Source of the DNA: Leptodactylus fallax
Taxonomy: Eukaryota > Chordata > Amphibia > Anura > Leptodactylidae
Length of the DNA: 64,000 nucleotides
Direction: 5' to 3'
Assembly: GCA_947044405.1 (NCBI GenBank)
Contig: CAMRHE010001096.1
Coordinates: forward strand, 62,001 to 126,000
The position numbers were made by a program, and so were the translations under genes. Shown here one piece after another: positions 34,827-45,304 of the stretch (position 1 is the first letter of the stretch; each line of letters starts with the position of its first letter). A model generated the notes under the pieces. The model saw only the letters and a program-made list of their open reading frames with translations, searched no databases and was not told the origin of the DNA.

Positions 34827-36310
34827 CAGTGGGGAAAAAAGTATTTATTCAGCCACCAATTGTACAAGTTCTCCCACTTAAAAAGATGAGGCCGGCCTGT
34901 AATTGTCATCATAGGTAGACCTCAACTATGAGAGACAAAATGAGAAAACAAATCCACAAAATCACATTGTCTGATTTTTTTAAAGAATTTGTTTGCAAAT
35001 TATGGTAGAAAATAAGTATTTGGTCAATAAAAAAAAGTTCATCTCAATACTTTGTTATATATCCTTTGTTGGCAATGACAGAGGTCAAACGTTTTCTGTA
35101 AGTCTTCACAAGGTTGGCACACACTGTTGCTGGTATGTTGGCCCATTCCTCCATGCAGATCTCCTCTAGAGCAGTGATGTTTTGGGGCTGTCGCTGGGCA
35201 ACATGGACTTTCAACTCCCTCCAAAGGTTTTCTATGGGGTTGAGATCTGGAGACTGGCTAGGCCACTCCAGGACCTTGAAATGCTTCATACGAAGCCGCT
35301 CCTTCGTTGCCCTGGCGGTGTGCTTGGGATCATTGTCATGCTGAAAGACCCAGCCACGTTTCATCTTCAGTGCCCTTGCTGATGGAAGGAGTTTTGCACT
35401 CAAAATCTCACGATACATGGCCCCATTCATTCTTTCATGTACACGGATCAGTCGTCCTGGTCCCTTTGCAGAGAAACAGCCCCAAAGCATGATGTTGCCC
35501 CCCCATGCTTCACAGTAGGTATGGTGTTCTTTGGATGCAACTCAGCATTCACTCTCCTCCAAACACCACGAGTTGTGTTTCTACCAAACAGTTCTACTTT
35601 GGTTTCATCTGACCATATGACATTCTCCCAATACTCTTCTGGAATATCCAAATGCTCTCTAGAAAACTTCAGACGGGCCCGGATATGTACTGGCTTAAGC
35701 AGGGGGACACGTCTGGCACTGCAGGATCTGAGTCCCTGGCAGCGTAGTGTGTTACTGACGGTAGCCTTTGTTACGTTAGTCCCAGCTTTCTGCAGGTCAT
35801 TCACTAGGTCCCCCCGTGTGGTTCTGGGATTTTTGCTCACCATTATTGTGATCATTTTGACCCCACGGGATGAGATCTTGTGTGGAGCCCCTGATGGAGG
35901 GAGATTATCAGTGGTCTTGTATGTCTTCCATTTTCTAATTATTGCTCCCACAGGTGATTTCTTCACACCAAGCTGCTTGCCTATTGCAGATTCAGTCTTC
36001 CCAGCCTGGTGCAGGTCTACAATTTTGTTTCTGGTGTCCTTCCACAGCTCTTTGGTCTTCACCAAAGTGGAGTTTGGAGTGTGACTGTTTGAGGTTGTGG
36101 ACAGGTGTCTTTTATACTGATAACAATGTCAAACAGGAGCCATTACTACAGGTAATGAGTGGAGGACAGAGGAGCCTCTTAAAGAAGAAGTTACAGCTCT
36201 GTGAGAGCCAGAAATCTTGCTTCTTTGTAGGTGACCAAATACTTATTTTCCACCATAATTTGCAAATAAATTCTTAAAAAATCAGACACTGTGATTTTCT
36301 GGATTTGTTT
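34827..36310 (-). mobile_element. Tc1-like element, second copy of the 2455 family, right end lost
   Basis: The left end CAGTGGGGAAAAAAGTATTT follows TA (34825-34826). It matches 2455-4059 throughout but stops at GGATTTGTTT (36310), about 150 bp short of the expected terminus, where duplication sequence (ACCATTAACT) resumes. Loss of the right end therefore coincides with loss of some flanking DNA that is present in copy B of the duplication (about 62290-62385). Confidence 0.92.
35044..36065 (-). pseudogene. Tc1-like transposase with a single frameshift
   Basis: The minus-strand start [20 protein letters not shown] gives the helix-turn-helix half and the first catalytic Asp ([13 protein letters not shown]). 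Near 35500 a one-base loss in a run of G (minus strand) turns the family [10 protein letters not shown] into HGGATSCFG; the other frame picks up at [20 protein letters not shown] and keeps [20 protein letters not shown] and the TKY end. All DD34E residues are present; the frameshift is the only obvious defect. The family copy at 2672-3694 instead has two stops. Confidence 0.93.
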
Positions 36311-36339
36311 ACCATTAACTATTTAACCTTCTGCCTCTC

Positions 36340-36735
36340 TACAATATATATGATTGTAATTAGTGTCAGTAATACATATGTCTATATACAGTATATGTAA
36401 GGTGTAGGTATATAAGTATGTATATGTAAAACTCGAAAGTCATATTAGTATCTTTATATACATTATGTATAAGGTTTGTCTATATATATATTTACAGATT
36501 GTAGATAATGTCTGTAATAAATATGTCTATAATCAGTATGTGAAAGATGTGGGTATATTTATTTATATATAATATATATATATATATATATATTTAGAGA
36601 TTGACAGTAATGTCCTTAATAAGTATCTCTATATTCAGTATGTGTACAGTATGTGTATGTATATATAAATATATGCATTTTCAGAAACCAAAAGTATTGT
36701 CAACAAAAACTACCTCAGTATACAGCAGGGTTAGG
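36340..36735. repeat. AT-rich tandem array, block 4 (inside duplication copy A)
   Basis: GTGTCAGTAATACATATGTC, GTAAGGTGTAGGTATATAAG and related units; matched closely by 62415-62810. The stretch that follows (36735-37073), starting CAGCAGGGTTAGGCAACCTT, is also present in both copies and resembles the non-coding flank of a hAT element. Confidence 0.75.
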
Positions 36736-37073
36736 CAACCTTTTTCGCACGGTGTGCCGATTTAAACAAAAAAAATCAAAGATGAGGTACTCAGTGTGCC
36801 GGACAATAAATGTAAGGTTGCCGACTGACCTCTACATGAAAGTCACACCACACAAACCATAACTTATCTAAACCAATTAATCAGTTAAACTTACATTTCA
36901 GTGAGATCCTTGTCCCTGACTTTCTTTAGAAAGATGATCCATTTGTGGTGACTATGAGGTGACTTTCAGCTGAACGCCAGTTTCAGAATGTTCTGCAGTA
37001 AGCCTGCTTCTTGAGGGGCACAAGATACTATTTATTTTATTTATTATTTATTATGCTTACTTGTATAGTGCCA

Positions 37074-37775
37074 TCATATTCCGCAGCGCTTTAAGATACA
37101 ATTCTTGTGTGAAAAAATCTGCTCACACAGATATGTTGACCCAAACACTGACAGCTTTGCCAATGCAATTTTCTTCAAACGGTCAAATTTTCCTGGAAGT
37201 GAGTCCCAACACTTAAAAAGGGTCTGCGCATTTTCTTTGTTTCGAGTAAAGTACACATCTCACAAAACTTCATTGTCCACAGCGATGAGCTTTGGAAATC
37301 AATAAGCTGCATCTCAAAGGCACTAATATTCATCCATTCAAAAAATAACAAGTCCATGTCATTTACATTCAGCTTGTCTGGATATGTAAGAAAGGAAAAC
37401 ATTGGCCCATGTTTCTGAAAATCTTGAAATCTTTTGGAGAATTCTGTCTGTAGCTCTCTGATGTACTTACAAATTTGAGCTGTGCTGACTGAATGTTGAG
37501 TGGAATACTCGCTCAAGTGCTTGAAATAGCGAAATCTCCCTTTCTCTGTATCCTCCACATAGATATGAAGTTTGGAAGTGAATGCTTTCCATGTCTCATA
37601 TAGCCCCATCACTGTTTATCCACTTCCCTGCATGCAGACATTGCGCTCATTCAAGTGTGATGTAATATCTGTCAAAAACATAAGTTTTTCAAGTCACTGG
37701 ACATCCTCTAGCTCTGGATAATCCTGGCTTACAAAGCTTTCAAGCACTTTTCCAGCACTCAGCCACCTGACATTG
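37074..37775 (-). pseudogene. hAT transposase C-terminal part (GTF2IRD2-like), copy A
   Basis: Minus-strand pieces: NVRWLSAGKVLESFVSQDYP, LEKLMFLTDITSHLNERNVC, then from 37612 MMGLYETWKAFTSKLHIYVE through WMNISAFEMQLIDFQSSSLW, and ALAKLSVFGSTYLCEQIFSH, the hAT dimerisation segment. This resembles the hAT-derived transposases found in GTF2IRD2-type genes. In-frame stops sit near 37697 and 37615. Relative to copy B this one lacks four bases near 37240, shifting the frame before the dimerisation segment. The N-terminal half is missing; an L1 ORF1 follows directly. Confidence 0.85.
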
Positions 37776-39375
37776 GAATAAGTCCAAGGCAGGAAATTGG
37801 AGCGACGGTAGACCCAGCGAACGAAGAAAGTCCGGCAACTCCTCCGGGATGGCTAGGGAGAGCAGGTTGTCCTTCATGCATACCTGAAGCGCAAACGGGA
37901 AACCCCAGCGATAGGGAATCCCACACTCCTGGAGAAGAGCGAGCAAGGGCTTTAGGGCCGCTCTCTGGAGTAGGGTATGTCTGGAGAAATCTGGGAAGAT
38001 GGAGAGTAAGGCAGCATCAAAGTCTATGGTTTTGCGGTCCCTGACCTTGAGCATTATTTCCTCCTTGTCAGCAAAGAAGTAGATCCTGCATATAACATCT
38101 CGGAGTTTGGCAGGGTCAGCGCTGCAAGGTCGGAGGGCACAGTATGCGCAGTCCATTTCTATGCGAGTCTCAGGGGGACGGCCCAGTAGAGAATTGAAAA
38201 TGCCAGTAAGAGTAGGTACCAGGTCAGCCGTCTGAGTGGCTTCTGGGAGGCTGCGGATCCGTATGTTACTGGGGTGGTTGTGGTTCTCTATATCATCCAT
38301 AAGCGAGATAAGTTTGCGGTAGTAAGAAGTATGGACTGCGGACGTCTGATGTAGAGTGCGGAGCGAGGCCGTTACTGAGGACTGAAACTGTTCCAGAGTA
38401 GCCGCTCTGTGCTGCAGATCAGAGATGTCAGATTTCACCACTTGTAAGTCCTGGCGCCATGCGCGCTTCAGATCAGTAGCTAAATTGTCCATATCCCGTT
38501 TACTTTGGGCAAGTAGAGCCTGTAGTTCTGGATGCTTCTGAAGAGTGAGCACCACCTCCTCCGGTGGTGGCAGACGAGATACAAAGGAAGGCGCCTCAGC
38601 ATGGAGAGCAGCGGGTGTAACATTGCCACTGAAGACTTTCTTGCAGGTGACCGGAGGGTCTGCTTACTCATCAGAGGAGAGGTCTGAGCCAGACAAGAGG
38701 GATGGAGTCACAGGAACTTGTGGATCAGGTCTGGAGGAGCGGAATAGGGATTATTTGGAAGGGGGGCTGACACCCCACTCGGAGTCTCTGTGGTAGGTAG
38801 AGGACTGTAAACACCCTGGTTTGAGCGATTGAGGGGACAGGAGACAACCTTGAGTTGAAACCCCAGCTTCTCCAGAGGCTCCTGCAGGTGTTGGGGGATC
38901 CGAGAGCAGTGGAGCCCCTGTTGCCGCTGATCTCAACGGAGGTGCAGCCTGAGGCCATATAGAAGCAGAATTCTGTCCTGGAGGGAGTGCTGGCGGCAGG
39001 GTCAGTGATATGGCCACCAGGGCCAGCACAGTACAGCAAGGATCATCTGCAGGAGGAGGTGTGGAGCGCTGTCCCATAGCAGGCAGTGGAGCGGAAATGC
39101 CACTCAGCGTGCCTCTAGGGCACACGTGTGAAGTGGAAGATGGTGGCACCGGCGCTTCTGTGGCGGTCTCACTACCAGAGAACCCGCGCTGCTTCCCCAG
39201 TGGGAGAAAATAAGTAGAAATCGGTACCTCCGGGGAAAGGGGGGAAGGGGCATCCCCTGCCTGGCGTCTGGGTCTAGTTTTGCCCATTTAAGCTCTATAA
39301 AACACCCGTAACAAAGGGGCACGACGTGAAGCTCTCAGCTTGTGCGACCGCTCATGCCTAGCCACGCCCCCGAAA
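37776..39375 (-). pseudogene. L1 ORF1 and leader, fused to a hAT fragment
   Basis: Minus strand: leader near 39290-39375, then ORF1 from 39287 (MGKTRPRRQAGDAPSPLSPE), Pro/Ser-rich to about 38751, frameshift, then coiled coil (QVVKSDISDLQHRAATLEQF, about 38420-38450), the landmark DDIENHNHPSNIRIRSLPEA, the RRM part (CRIYFFADKEEIMLKVRDRK) and C-terminal domain (YRWGFPFALQ). The frame from 38555 runs 271 codons and its last residues already derive from the hAT element. The usual NRRNNLRIRGLPE is NHPSNIRIRSLPE here. Confidence 0.85.
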
Positions 39376-39559
39376 AAATATTTTTTGATGTTAATAAAAA
39401 ACGTATCACTGTGTGAGATGTGTTAAAAAACTGAGTGTATGCAAAAGAGTAATAAGGTGTAAACAGTACTACAGAAAATCTAATAAAAGAAACAAAATGT
39501 GGAGCTATGTAACATGTTGCATAATGGAGAGAATGAATGTGATGAAAATTAGTGCTGAA

Positions 39560-40610
39560 AAAAAAAATATATTTTAAAATATTTTATTAATCAACCAGTA
39601 TGACAATTGAACTGAAATAAACTTTGTTTTTCCATATGACCAAGTAGCCAGAATAGCATCAATTACATAGTTGTGGCCCAATAGGCGGGAATCCCAATCA
39701 AATCAAAATGAGGCAAACGGCCAAACTACCACCTAGAATAAATAAATAAACAACAATTAAAAAAAATTTAAATGGTACAGGTGACGAGAAATGCAAATCC
39801 CAGTTTTTAATTTAATCCCTTGGGAGTAAGGGATTGCAACATCACAATCCTCTTGGTCTCAAGTTGAAAGAGCAATTTCTTTAAGATTACCACCACAAAT
39901 GCCAAAATGGTCCTGATCAATAGCCCTCACCTTTAGGCCAGACAGATAGTCATGATGGCATGTTGTGAAATGGCTCACAATTAGTTTCGTCTCGTGGATG
40001 CATCAATGGCTTTCTTGATGTCACATAGATGCTCCGATATTCTAACACGTAATTTTCTAGTAGTAATACCGACATACACAGGTGCATCTCAATAAATTAG
40101 AATATCTTTGAAACGTTTATTTCTTTCAGTAATTGAATTAAAAAAGTGACCTTCTATATTTTCTAGATTCTTTACACACAGAGTGTTCTATTTCAAGTGT
40201 TTTATTTCTGTAAATGTTGATTATGGATTACAGGGAATGAAAACCCAAATCTAAGAAAATTAGAATATTGTAAAAAAGTTCAGTATTGTAAATTCAGTGT
40301 CACCTGCCAAGGTTTCCTAAGCCTTTAAATGGTCCCTCAGTCTGGTTCAGTAGGACACACAATCATGGAAGACGCTGAGTATGAATTGTATTACTGAATT
40401 ACTGAAATAAATGAATGTTTCAAATATATTCTAATTTATTGAGATGCACCTGTATTAGCCTGCAGGGTCATTCAGCATAGTAGACTACAGCTGTGCTGCG
40501 ACAATTCAAACTGTGGACAATCTGGAAGGATCGCATATCCTGGAGATTTGACTATGTATTTAAATGCACTACAGTTGCCACAATATGAGCACCTCCATGA
40601 GGCCATTTAT
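39560..40610 (-). pseudogene. Penelope-like GIY-YIG region, split by a MITE
   Basis: On the minus strand: CSYCGNCSAFKYIVKSPGYA (near 40530-40570), then after the MITE (40079-40452) YVGITTRKLRVRISEHLCDI, KKAIDASTR, HFTTCHHDYLSGLKVRAIDQ and ALSTQDQED-like sequence to about 39820. The first is the Cys-containing linker and the second the YVG half of the GIY-YIG nuclease of Penelope-like elements. Frame is nearly continuous. 39376-39560, to its left, is AT-rich and unassigned. Confidence 0.8.
40079..40452. mobile_element. Mariner-like MITE, copy 1
   Basis: Ends CAGGTGCATCTCAATAAATT and its complement, with complementarity extending about 60 bp. 374 bp, no coding frame. TA follows on the right (40453-40454); on the left the dinucleotide is CA with a TA two bases further out. 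Inserted in a Penelope coding region. A 372-bp copy is at 43292-43663. Confidence 0.92.
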
Positions 40611-41020
40611 CCAAAAAAAAATAGCGATATGGTGGTGGTACATAGTGACTATGCACCAATAAATCACGTAGATTTATAACATAACATATACTGCAGTCAC
40701 ATATCTCCTATAACATATACTGCCATATCATAAACTGCACAGTAACCTCTTAACATGTACTGCAGCCACAGTGCCCTCATATCATATGCTGCAGCCTCAG
40801 ATTCCCCAAAACATGTACTACAACCACATTGTCCCCTTATCATGTACTGCAGACACAATGCCTCCATATCTTCCACTGTAGCCACAGTGCCTCCATAACG
40901 TGTACTGCAGCCACAGATCTCCTATAACATATACTGCAGCCAGAGATCCCTCATAATATAAACTGCAGATACAGTGCCCCTATAACATTTACTGCAGATA
41001 CATTGCTTGCATAACATGTA

Positions 41021-42621
41021 AAGTGCCTTGCGAAAGTATTCGGCCCCCTTGAACTTTTCAACCTTTTGCCACATTTCAGGCTTCAAACATAAAGATATAA
41101 AATTTAAATTTTTGGTGAAGAATCAACAACAAGTGGGACACAATTGTGAAGTGGAACGAAATTTATTGGATATTTTAAACTTTTGTAAAAAATAAAAAAC
41201 TGAAAAGTGGGGCGTGCAATATTATTCGGCCCCCTTAAGTTAATACTTTGTAGCGCCACCTATTGCTGCGATTACAGCTGCAAGTCGCTTGGGGTTTGTC
41301 TCTATCAGTTTTGCACATCAAGAGACTGAAATTCTTGCCCATTCTTCCTTGGAAAACAGCTGAAGCTCAGTGAGGTTGGATGGAGAGCGTTTGTGAACAG
41401 CAGTTTTCAGCTCTTTCCACAGATTCTCGATTGGATTCAGGTCTGGACTTTGACTTGGCCATTCTAACACCTGGATACGTTTATTTGTGAACCATTCCAT
41501 TGTAGATTTTGCTTTATGTTTGGGATCATTGTCTTGTTGGAAGATAAATCTCCGTCCCAGTCTCAAGTCTTTTGCACACTCCATCAGGTTTTCTTCCAGA
41601 ATGGTCCTGTATTTGGCTCCATCCATCTTCCCATCAATTTTAACCATCTTCCCTGTCCCTGCTGAAGAAAAGCAGGCCCAAACCATGATGCTGCCACCAC
41701 CATGTTTGACAGTGGGGATGGTGTGTTCAGGGTGATGAGCTGTGTTGCTTTTATGCTAAACATATCGTTTTGCATTGTGACCAAAACGTTCGATTTTGGT
41801 TTCATCTGACCAGAGCACCTTCTTCCACATGTTTGGTGTCTCCCAGGTGTCTTGTGGCAAACTTTAAATGAGACTTTTTATGGATATCTTTGAGAAATGG
41901 CTTTCTTCTTGCCACTCTTCCATAAACGCCAGATTTGTGCAGTGTACGACTGATTGTTGTCCTATGGACAGACTCTCCCACCTCAGCTGTAGATCTCTGC
42001 AGTTCATCCAGAGTGATCATGGGCCTCTTGGCTGCATCTCTGATCAGTCTTCTCCTTGTTTGAGATGAAAGTTTAGAGGGACGACCGGGTCTTGGTAGAT
42101 TTGCAGTGGTCCATTTCAATATGATCGCTTGCACAGTGCTCCTTGGGAAATCTTTTTGTATCCAAATCCGGCTTTAAACTTCTCCACAACAGTATCACGG
42201 ACCTGCCTGGTGTGTTCCTTGGTCTTCATGATGCTCTCTGCGCTTTAAACAGAACCCTGAGACTATCACAGAGCAGGTGCATTTATACGGAGACTTGATT
42301 ACACACAGGTGGATTATATTTATCATCATCAGTCATTTAGGACAACATTGGATCATTCAGAGATCCTCACTGAACTTCTGGAGTGCGTTTGCTGCACTGA
42401 AAGTAAAGAAGCCGAATAATATTGCACGCCCCACTTTTCAGTTTTTTATTTTTTACAAAAGTTTAAAATAACCAATAAATTTGGTTCCACTTCACAATTG
42501 TGTCCCACTTGTTGTTGATTCTTCACCAAAAAATTTAAATTTTATATTTTTATGTTTGAAGCCTGAAATGTGGCAAAAGGTTGAAAAGTTCAAGGGGGCC
42601 GAATACTTTCACAAGGCACTG
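41021..42621 (-). mobile_element. Full-length Tc1-like element of a further family
   Basis: Left end AAGTGCCTTGCGAAAGTATT (first base A for C), right end reverse CAGTGCCTTGTGAAAGTATT, flanked by TA (41019-41020 and 42622-42623). The ends are complementary for about 200 bp. 1601 bp in total. Inserted in the minisatellite. Confidence 0.95.
41240..42229 (-). pseudogene. Tc1-like transposase, frameshifted
   Basis: The minus-strand start MKTKEHTRQVRDTVVEKFKA stops after about 36 codons because of a deletion in the helix-turn-helix region; the frame resumes at VQAIILKWTTANLPRPGRPS (42134), shifts again near 41800 (first Asp lies in SDETKIERFG-like sequence) and near 41690. From 41686 it reads [34 protein letters not shown] and [15 protein letters not shown], giving a DD34E spacing. 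The C-terminus, RLAAVIAAIGGATKY, ends at TAA (41240-41242) after another frame change near 41320. At least three disruptions. Confidence 0.92.
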
Positions 42622-43150
42622 TACTGCAGCCACAGTGTGCCCCGATAGTGTCCCCATAAGATATACTGCTGCTACAGCGCCCCTATAACACATACTGCAG
42701 CCACAATATCACCATGGCATGTACTATGTCCACATAAAATGTAGCTACAGTGCCCCCATATCATGCACTGCAAACACAGGGTCCCGATAATATGTACTGT
42801 ATCCACAGTGCTTCCATATCGTGTATTGCAACAACACTGCCCTTGTAACAAATTCTGCAGTCACAGATCCCCATAACATGTACTGAAGCCATAGTGTCCC
42901 CTTTAAGATATACTTTTGGCACATTACCCCCATTATATGTACTGTAGCCACAGTCCCCTGATATCATGTACTGCACACATAGTGCTCCCATAACATGTAC
43001 TGCAGCCACAGTTACCTATAAAATGTACTGCAGCTACCATGTCCCCATAAGACATACTGCAGCTACCGTGCCGCCATATTTTGTACTTCAGCCACATAAA
43101 CTATAGCCACAGGGCCCCCATAGCGTGTACTGCAACCATAGTGCTCTGCT

Positions 43151-43290
43151 AACATTGTACTGCAGCCATAGTGTCCCCATAAGATAACATTGTACTGCAG
43201 CCATAGTGTCCCCATAAGATAACATTGTACTGCAGCCATAGTGTCCCCATAAGATAACATTGCACTGCAGCCATAGTGTCCCCATAAGAT
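43151..43290 (+). repeat. Four near-identical 35-bp units within the minisatellite
   Basis: AACATTGTACTGCAGCCATA plus GTGTCCCCATAAGAT repeats four times, with one substitution (TTGCACTG) in the last. The surrounding units are far more diverged, so this is a recent local expansion directly next to the MITE at 43292. Confidence 0.92.
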
Positions 43291-43291
43291 A

Positions 43292-43663
43292 CAGGTGCAT
43301 CTCAATAAATTAGAATATCTTTGAAACGTTTATTTCAGTAATTAAATTAAAAAAGTGACCTCCTATATTTTCTAGATTCTTTACACACAGACTGTTCTAT
43401 TTCAAGTGTTTTATTTCTGAAAATGTTGATTATGGATTACAGGGAATGAAAACCCAAATCTAAGAAAATCAGAATATTGTAAAAAAGTTCAGTATTGTAA
43501 ATTCAGTGTGTCACCTGCCAAGGTTTCCTAAGCCTTTAAATGGTCCCTCAGTCTGGTTCAGTAGGACACACAATCATGGAAGACGCTGATTATGAATTGT
43601 ATTACTGAATTACTGAAATGAATGAACGTTTCAAATATATTCTAATTCATTGAGATGCACCTG
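43292..43663. mobile_element. Mariner-like MITE, copy 2
   Basis: Same termini CAGGTGCATCTCAATAAATT and complement, flanked by TA on both sides (43290-43291 and 43664-43665). 372 bp, no gene. Very similar to copy 1, differing by a few substitutions and small indels (TTTCTTTCAG against TTTCAG). Confidence 0.95.
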
Positions 43664-43944
43664 TATATTGCAGCCACGTTGCCCACATATCATGTAGTAC
43701 AGCCACAGATCCCCATTCCAGTGGTTTAGTCTAACAGCACCCATAACAGTGCTTATATACTATAAGCCCCATAACATTGAAAGTAGCCACAAATCCCCAT
43801 TCTAGTGCTTTAGGCTAAGATCCCCCATAACAATGCTAATATTCAATAAGAACCCATAACATTGACAGTAGACACCGATCCTCCATAAGATATGCAAAAT
43901 CACTGGTATGGTGGCATTGTGGCTGCAGTATACAAGCCCCCCCA

Positions 43945-44780
43945 ACCTTCCCAGATTCAGCAGGACAGTCCCGGATTCTGGGTCCTGTCCCAATTGGTGG
44001 GAGGTATGTCCCAGTTTCAACTGGGATGAGTTGAATACAAGAATGGTGAAGCAAGGAGCTGTCCGCTCAATGCTTTTCCATTCGGCCCTCGTCTCTACTC
44101 CGGGAGCTGCAGGCATGATGTGATGGTGTCACTTACATTGTGCCGGCAGCTCCCTGAAGACTACAGGACCAGAGACTGCAGAGAGTATCTTCAGGGAAAG
44201 GAGCTAGGTGAGTATTCGCTTTTCTTTATGTTTATTTGCTACCAGGAGGGGGAGTTTCAACTGGAGAGAGGACTAAACTGGGGGATAGATGGAAAGGACA
44301 TTAAAATGTGGGGGCACATTATAGTCGGAGCAGATGAAAGGTGGACATTATACTGGGGTAGATGAAAATGAGACATTAAACTAGGGGTAGATGGAGGGGA
44401 CATTAAACTGTGCGGGCAGCTGAGAGGGGGACATTATACTGTGGGGACAGATGAAAGGGGGATATTATACTGGGGCAGATTAAAGGGGGATATTATACTA
44501 GGGGAAGATGTAAGGGGACATTAAACTGGGGCAGATGAAAGTGGACATTAAACTGGTGAAAGCTGGAGGGGGGCATTAAACTGTTGTGGCACCAGGAGGA
44601 GGGCATTATAATGTGGGTGCATATCAGGTTAGGGTGACTGTAGAGGAATTATACTGTGTGGGAGCACAAATAAATGGATGGAGGTAAAGTATAAGTGGGT
44701 GAGGTAAAATTCCCTGTGGTGAACACAGAACCCTGCACATATTTTCCCTCTTTCTGTCCTATGAATTGGGAGGTATGCTT
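43945..44780. repeat. Minisatellite element, second copy (reverse orientation)
   Basis: Contains GTGGGAGGTATGTCCCAGTT near 44000, an array at about 44270-44600 of units GGACATTAAACTGGGGCAGA plus TGAAAGG, and a right flank (GGTGACTGTAGAGGAATTAT, GAATTGGGAGGTATG) that is the reverse complement of 7549-7700. Same family as 7549-8300, but here the array does not turn round. 44781-45064 holds nothing I recognise. Confidence 0.72.
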
Positions 44781-45064
44781 AGTCAATGAGCTCCCTAACA
44801 TTGATGACACTGTGGCTGCAGATTATTGAACCTATATATAGCAGGTCTTATCATAGTTCCAGTAGAACAAGGCTGAGGGAAGTGAGGAAGCAAATGTAAT
44901 ATAATAATACAGCAGGAGTCACAGCCGCAGTTCTGCCCTCCCACCACTAGGTGTCACTACGATTCTGTTCTCTGGCCTCTGCTCTATCTCCCTGGGATAT
45001 CATAGATGTGTTCTAGGGAAGCAGAGCCATTTTGTGGTTTGTGTGAAAGGGAGCAAGAAGTGCT

Positions 45065-45304
45065 GGGGCAGGGAGGGCGCCATATCTGGGGAGAATATGT
45101 TGTTAGGTCACCTGTGCACATCATTACACTGCAGAATACTGCTAGTTATACAGCACAGAGTACAATGTGCTGGAAATGAATTCTAGTCATAGGAACAAGT
45201 CATTGTGAATGGGGATTACAGCTGTAGTTACTTTATGAGGAGATTTTACCTCACACTACTTTATATATCTTTACAATGGTGGCCGGGTAGTGTATTTAGT
45301 CCTG
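45065..45304 (+). repeat. 240-bp direct repeat, left copy
   Basis: GGGGCAGGGAGGGCGCCATA to GTGTATTTAGTCCTG. Repeated at 48153-48392 with about eight mismatches by my count. Together the copies bracket a Penelope-like element, as a target duplication would. Confidence 0.95.

Larger units (their letters stand above)
33642..37914 (+). repeat. Segmental duplication, copy A
   Basis: Array sequence, solo LTR, hAT fragment and L1 junction match 61441-64000 in the same order and orientation. The offset is about 27.80 kb in the left part (TATATTTAATATTG at 33662 and 61461) and about 26.08 kb in the right part (ACCATTAACT at 36311 and 62386), because copy A also holds 34378-34668 and a Tc1-like element not found in copy B. 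Confidence 0.92.
40672..43890. repeat. Roughly 30-bp degenerate minisatellite, interrupted
   Basis: Units such as CATAACATGTACTGCAGCCA plus CAGTGCCCC recur in 40672-41018, 42622-43288 and, weakly, 43665-43890. A Tc1-like element (41021-42621) and a MITE (43292-43663) are inserted in it. Minus-strand frames through it (for example 42761-43009) show the repeating peptide HVMGALWLQY and are not genes. Confidence 0.88.

Noticed and set aside
35437..36084. Open plus-strand frame of 215 codons
   Set aside because: It is antisense to the Tc1-like transposase at 35044-36065, and the equivalent frame is present, broken, opposite the other copy of the family. No independent support for coding.
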